DNA of 64,000 nt from Pseudonocardia autotrophica (lineage in GTDB: Bacteria; Actinomycetota; Actinomycetes; Mycobacteriales; Pseudonocardiaceae), in contig NZ_JNYD01000015.1 in the NCBI RefSeq assembly GCF_000717175.1, forward strand, positions 186,001-250,000, written 5' to 3'. The first letter of the stretch is position 1. Each line of letters begins with the position of its first letter. Below, one piece after another: positions 60,682 through 64,000 of this stretch. Position numbers and translations under genes: made by a program. The notes beneath the pieces are model-generated. The model saw only the letters and a list, made by a program, of their open reading frames with translations, searched no databases and was not told the DNA's origin.

Positions 60682-62070
60682 GTGACCACCGAGAGCGCCC
60701 TGACCGCCACCGACGCGGCCCTGGGCTCGCGGGACCTCGCGGCCCGCGACACCCGCGCCGCAATCCCCCGCGCCCGGCCCGTCCCCGCCGGCCTGCGCTG
60801 CACCACCCGCGAGATCGCCGACCCGGGTGACCTGGTCGGCCTGCTGCCCACCGCCGCCGACGCCCTGTCCTGGGTCCGCGGCGGCGAGGGGCTCGTGGCC
60901 TGGGGTCGCACGACGACCCTGGAGACCGGCGGTCCCGGCCGCTTCGTCGACGCCGAGGCCGTGTGGCGGGCCCTCGCCGCCCGGATCGAGGTCCACGACG
61001 AGGTGGGCCTGCCGGGCACCGGACCCGTCGCCTTCGCGTCCTTCGCCTTCGGCGACGGACCGTTGGGGCGGACCCGCACCCGCGGCGGCGAGCGCTCCGT
61101 GCTCGTCGTTCCCCGGGTCGTCGTCGGACGGCGCGGCGGACGGTGCTGGATCACCGAGCTGGGCCCCGTGGCCGGCCACCCCGCCCCCTGGGGCGACGTG
61201 GCCGGAGACCCGGCCCGGCTCGGCCCGGACGAGCGCCCCGCGCCGGTGCGCCGGCCGGGTCCCGCGCACTGGGCGCCGGGTGCGATGTCCGCCGCCGCCT
61301 ACCGCGACGCGGTCGCCGAGGCCGTCACGCGCATGGCCGACGGGCCACTGGACAAGGTCGTGCTCGCCCGGGACGTGGTGGCCCGCCTCGGGCGCCCCGT
61401 CGATCCCCGGTTCCTGGTCCGGACCCTCGCCGCGGGCAATCCGCGGTGCTGGACCTACTCGGTCGACGGGCTCGTCGGCGCCACCCCGGAGCTGCTGCTC
61501 CGCCGGTCCGGCGCGGTCGTCGAGTCGCGAGTGCTGGCCGGGACGACCTGGCCGGGCGCAGAGGGGACCGAGGACCAGGTGCTGGCCGCGGGGAAGTACC
61601 GCGAGGAGCACCGGTTCGCCGTCGAGTCCCTCTGCCGCACCCTCGGCCCCTCCTGCAGCCGCCTGGAGCTCGACGGGCCGCACCTGCTGCGGCTGCCGAC
61701 CGTCACCCACCTCGCCACCGACGTCCGCGGCCATCTCGACCCGCTGCAGGACCCGTCGGTGCTGGCCCTCGCCGGGGCCGTGCACCCCACCGCCGCCGTG
61801 GGCGGCACCCCGCCGGCCCTCGCGGCGGCGACGATCGCCGAGCTCGAGGGCCGCGTCGGCCTGCAGCGCGGCCGCTACGCCGGCCCCGTCGGCTGGGTCG
61901 ACGCCCACGGCGACGGCGAGCTCGGCATCGCGCTGCGCTGTGCCCAGCTCTCCGGCCGCACCGCCCGCCTGTTCGCCGGTTGCGGCGTCGTGGCCGACTC
62001 CGATCCCGATCTCGAGCTCGCCGAGACCGCCGCCAAGCTCCGCGCCGTCACCGAGGCGCTCGGCTCCTGA
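60682..62070 (+). CDS. Isochorismate synthase
   Basis: A 462-residue MenF/EntC/DhbC-type enzyme that turns chorismate into isochorismate. Catalytic and Mg motifs are in place: LDKVVLARDVV (base Lys), GATPELLLR (acid Glu), KYREEHRFAVE, HPTAAVGGTP and RGRYAGPVGWVD, ending LFAGCGVVADSDP. There is no glutamine amidotransferase domain or partner, which argues against anthranilate synthase. GTG start 11 bases after the previous stop, behind GAGGAG. No isochorismatase or pyruvate lyase is visible in the window; such a gene may lie beyond its edge. Confidence 0.92.
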   Translation: MTTESALTATDAALGSRDLAARDTRAAIPRARPVPAGLRCTTREIADPGDLVGLLPTAADALSWVRGGEGLVAWGRTTTLETGGPGRFVDAEAVWRALAARIEVHDEVGLPGTGPVAFASFAFGDGPLGRTRTRGGERSVLVVPRVVVGRRGGRCWITELGPVAGHPAPWGDVAGDPARLGPDERPAPVRRPGPAHWAPGAMSAAAYRDAVAEAVTRMADGPLDKVVLARDVVARLGRPVDPRFLVRTLAAGNPRCWTYSVDGLVGATPELLLRRSGAVVESRVLAGTTWPGAEGTEDQVLAAGKYREEHRFAVESLCRTLGPSCSRLELDGPHLLRLPTVTHLATDVRGHLDPLQDPSVLALAGAVHPTAAVGGTPPALAAATIAELEGRVGLQRGRYAGPVGWVDAHGDGELGIALRCAQLSGRTARLFAGCGVVADSDPDLELAETAAKLRAVTEALGS

Positions 62071-62101
62071 GCCGGTTCCCGACCCACCGGAGGTCCGTCC
62101 C

Positions 62102-63187
62102 GTGACAGCCGCCGCCGACCCGGCCCTCACCACGGCAGGTCTCCCGGCCCCGCCCGCCCACGCCCCGCGCTCGGTGCTGGCGACCGTCCACCAGGCCTTC
62201 CTGGCCCGGGCGATCTACACCGTCGTCGAGCTGGGGGTGGTCGACGAGCTCGCCCACGGCCCGCGCAGCTGCGCCGAGCTGGCCCGCGTGCTGGGCGTGA
62301 CCGCCGAACCGCTGCACCAGGTCGTGCGCGGCACCGCGAGCGCGGGGCTGCTGCGCTCGCTGGGCGGCACCGGGTCCGACGAGGTCTTCGCGCTCACCGA
62401 CACCGGCGAGATGCTCCTGCCCGGGCACCCGAGCGCCACCCGCGACCTCGTGCTGATGATGCAGGGTCCGACGGTCCTCGGCTGCCTCGAGGCACTACCC
62501 GACCGGGTGCGCAGCGGCCGGACCGGCCCCGAGGTCGCGCACGGGCGCACCTGGTTCGAGAACCTGCGCGCCGACGCCGGGCTGGCCGCCTCCTTCGACC
62601 GGATGATGGTCGCGATCCACGGCGGCGAGTACGGCGCGGTGGCCGCCGCCTACGACCTGGGCTGGGCCCGGACCGTCGTGGACGTCGGCGGCGGCACGGG
62701 CGGACTGACCGTCGCCCTGCTCGAGGCCAACGCCCACCTGCGCGGCGTGGTCCACGACCTGCCCGACGTCGCCGCCCGGGCCGAGCGGACCCTCCGGCGG
62801 GCCGGGCTCGCCCACCGGGCCGAGGTCAGCGGCGGCAGCTTCTTCGACAGCGTCCCCCGCGGGGCGGACGCCTACCTGCTCTCCTACGTCCTCCACGACT
62901 GGACCGACGACGACTGCGTCCGGATCCTGCGGACCGTCGCCGCCGCCATGACCACGGGCGCGCGCCTGCTGGTCGTCGAGAACGTGCTGCCGGCCGGGGA
63001 CGATCCGCACCCCGGCCGGACCCTGGACCTGCTCATGGCCACCCTCACCCACGGCCGCGAGCGCACCGAGGAGGAGTACCGGCGGCTGCTCGCGCGGGCG
63101 GGCCTGCGGCTGCGGCGGGTGGTGCCCACGGCGTCCCCGGTCAGTGTCCTGGAGGCCGTCCCGGGGTCGGACGACCAGGGAGCCTGA
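62102..63187 (+). CDS. SAM-dependent O-methyltransferase
   Basis: A 361-residue small-molecule O-methyltransferase: N-terminal dimerisation/winged-helix domain (RAIYTVVELGVVDELAHGPR), SAM motif VVDVGGGTGGLTVALL, catalytic base H265 in YVLHDWTDDDC, and a family-typical C-terminus. It probably methylates a phenolic hydroxyl. GTG start behind GGAGG, 31 bases after isochorismate synthase. It is the last gene before a strong terminator. A relic of a similar gene exists at 55063. Confidence 0.93.
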   Translation: MTAAADPALTTAGLPAPPAHAPRSVLATVHQAFLARAIYTVVELGVVDELAHGPRSCAELARVLGVTAEPLHQVVRGTASAGLLRSLGGTGSDEVFALTDTGEMLLPGHPSATRDLVLMMQGPTVLGCLEALPDRVRSGRTGPEVAHGRTWFENLRADAGLAASFDRMMVAIHGGEYGAVAAAYDLGWARTVVDVGGGTGGLTVALLEANAHLRGVVHDLPDVAARAERTLRRAGLAHRAEVSGGSFFDSVPRGADAYLLSYVLHDWTDDDCVRILRTVAAAMTTGARLLVVENVLPAGDDPHPGRTLDLLMATLTHGRERTEEEYRRLLARAGLRLRRVVPTASPVSVLEAVPGSDDQGA

Positions 63188-63245
63188 CCCGGTACCGGGG
63201 CCGGGCGGGCAGCCTGGGGGACACGAGGACCGACAGGGGATCGGG

Positions 63246-63275
63246 CGGGGCGGGAGCGGCGGCGCTCCCGCCCCG
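63246..63275. terminator. Strong bidirectional stem-loop terminator
   Basis: A perfect 13-base-pair stem (63246-63258 with 63263-63275) with a 4-base loop, followed by TTCT, between the convergent O-methyltransferase and MFS genes. Confidence 0.85.
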
Positions 63276-63287
63276 TTCTGCATCCGG

Positions 63288-64000
63288 TCACCGGCCGTTC
63301 GGCGTCCGGGCCGGCTTCCGTGCTGCCGACCGCCCCGGCAGGGCGGCCGCGCAGGCCAGGCTGACGACCAGCGCCACGGCGAACACGGTGAGGACGCTCC
63401 GGTGCTGCCCGAGGACGACGGACCGGTCGCCGGTGAGGTCGACCAGGCGCCCGAGCACGGCGACACCGACGACCCCGCCGAGGTAGCGCATCGTCGATCC
63501 GATCCCGGCGGCGGCACCGCTGTGCTCGCGCGCGACAGCCGTGAGCGACGCGGCCTGCGCGGCGGGCGTGGCCAGTCCGACCCCGAGACCGAGCAGGGCC
63601 AGCGGGAGCACCAGCTGCCTCAGCGACGAGAGGTCCCCCGCCGCCAGCAGGCCCACCCCAGCGAGGCAGACGACGACCCCGCCGACCGCCATCGGCCGCG
63701 GCCCGACGATGTCGGTGAGCCGCCCGGCGACCAGGGACGCGAGGATCACAGTGGCCGTCATCGCGACGAGGAGCCGGCCGGTCCCCGCGGAGTCGACCGC
63801 GAGCAGGGCGCCGAGCATCTGCGGCAGCTCGAACAGCAGTGTGTAGGTCACCAGGTTCTGCAGCGCGACCAGCAGTGAGCCCGCGGTGAACGGCACCGAT
63901 CTGAACAGTCCGAAGGCCACGACCGGGTCGGCGGCGCGGCGCTCCCACCACACGAACGGCACGAGGAGCACGGCGCACGTGGCCAGGAGGACAGCGGCGA
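63288..64000 (-). CDS. MFS transporter (DHA2-like), C-terminal half
   Basis: The frame is open to the window edge, so the N-terminus lies beyond base 64000. About 235 residues with six membrane segments are visible, including the motif-A-like LVAGRLTDIVGPRPMAVGG and GLGVGLATPAAQAASLTAVA, and a basic tail. It fits the second half of a 14-segment drug exporter. It faces the isochorismate set across a terminator and could export its product, though it is on the opposite strand. Confidence 0.88.
   Translation of the reverse strand, partial: AAVLLATCAVLLVPFVWWERRAADPVVAFGLFRSVPFTAGSLLVALQNLVTYTLLFELPQMLGALLAVDSAGTGRLLVAMTATVILASLVAGRLTDIVGPRPMAVGGVVVCLAGVGLLAAGDLSSLRQLVLPLALLGLGVGLATPAAQAASLTAVAREHSGAAAGIGSTMRYLGGVVGVAVLGRLVDLTGDRSVVLGQHRSVLTVFAVALVVSLACAAALPGRSAARKPARTPNGR

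Overview
This window is chromosomal DNA of a very GC-rich actinobacterium. Codons almost always end in G or C, there are many GTG starts, and several genes look leaderless, with a TAnnnT -10 box about 7 bases before the start codon. The mix of families (DUF1707, DUF7144, DUF6790, DUF6197, head-GIN lipoprotein, GlnR-like regulators, two MalT-type LuxR regulators) suits the Pseudonocardiales, possibly Pseudonocardia; the genus is inference. I see no rRNA, tRNA, CRISPR array, insertion sequence or prophage.

Layout. 1-4.2 kb: the end of one LuxR regulator, a complete MalT-type LuxR regulator and a small protein. 4.3-9.5 kb: a lipoprotein, a possible protease relic, two membrane proteins, a second small protein of the same kind, and an arginase-like plus metallo-beta-lactamase-fold pair. 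9.6-12.2 kb: a DUF1707 protein and an MFS/DUF7144 pair. 12.3-23.1 kb: carbon and energy reserve genes, namely an MGH1-like glycosidase coupled to glgX, an alpha/beta hydrolase, pyruvate phosphate dikinase, a CarH-like B12-binding MerR regulator and polyphosphate kinase 2. 23-27.9 kb: small genes, a methyltransferase, a divergent CDF metal exporter/ArsR (KmtR-like) pair sharing one operator, a STAS protein and a VOC protein. 27.9-33.6 kb: a Pls/PosA-type single-protein NRPS whose adenylation domain has lost key residues and which carries two nearly identical carrier domains, preceded by a ferritin-like/VIT1 protein.

33.7-43 kb: an APC permease, a CinY/Het-C-like secreted protein, gltD without gltB, an EthA-like Baeyer-Villiger monooxygenase with a Rieske protein, an SDR, an amidase and a LuxR regulator, reminiscent of a catabolic locus. 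43-54.8 kb: an N-terminally short acyl-CoA-dehydrogenase-like protein, cupin, CBS protein, DUF2182/DUF1326 pair, lipoproteins, a serine hydrolase/LLM oxidoreductase/TetR set, two overlapping LuxR-HTH genes and several unknowns, with relics of a dihydrofolate-reductase-like gene and, just beyond, an O-methyltransferase.

56.5-64 kb: two GlnR-like regulators facing tail to tail, then a co-directional set (secreted protein, nitroreductase, acyl-CoA-dehydrogenase-fold monooxygenase, isochorismate synthase, O-methyltransferase) ending at a strong terminator and facing an MFS exporter cut by the window edge. This last set looks like a compact, uncharacterised isochorismate-derived metabolite cluster. 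Together with the Pls-like protein it is the best candidate for something new.
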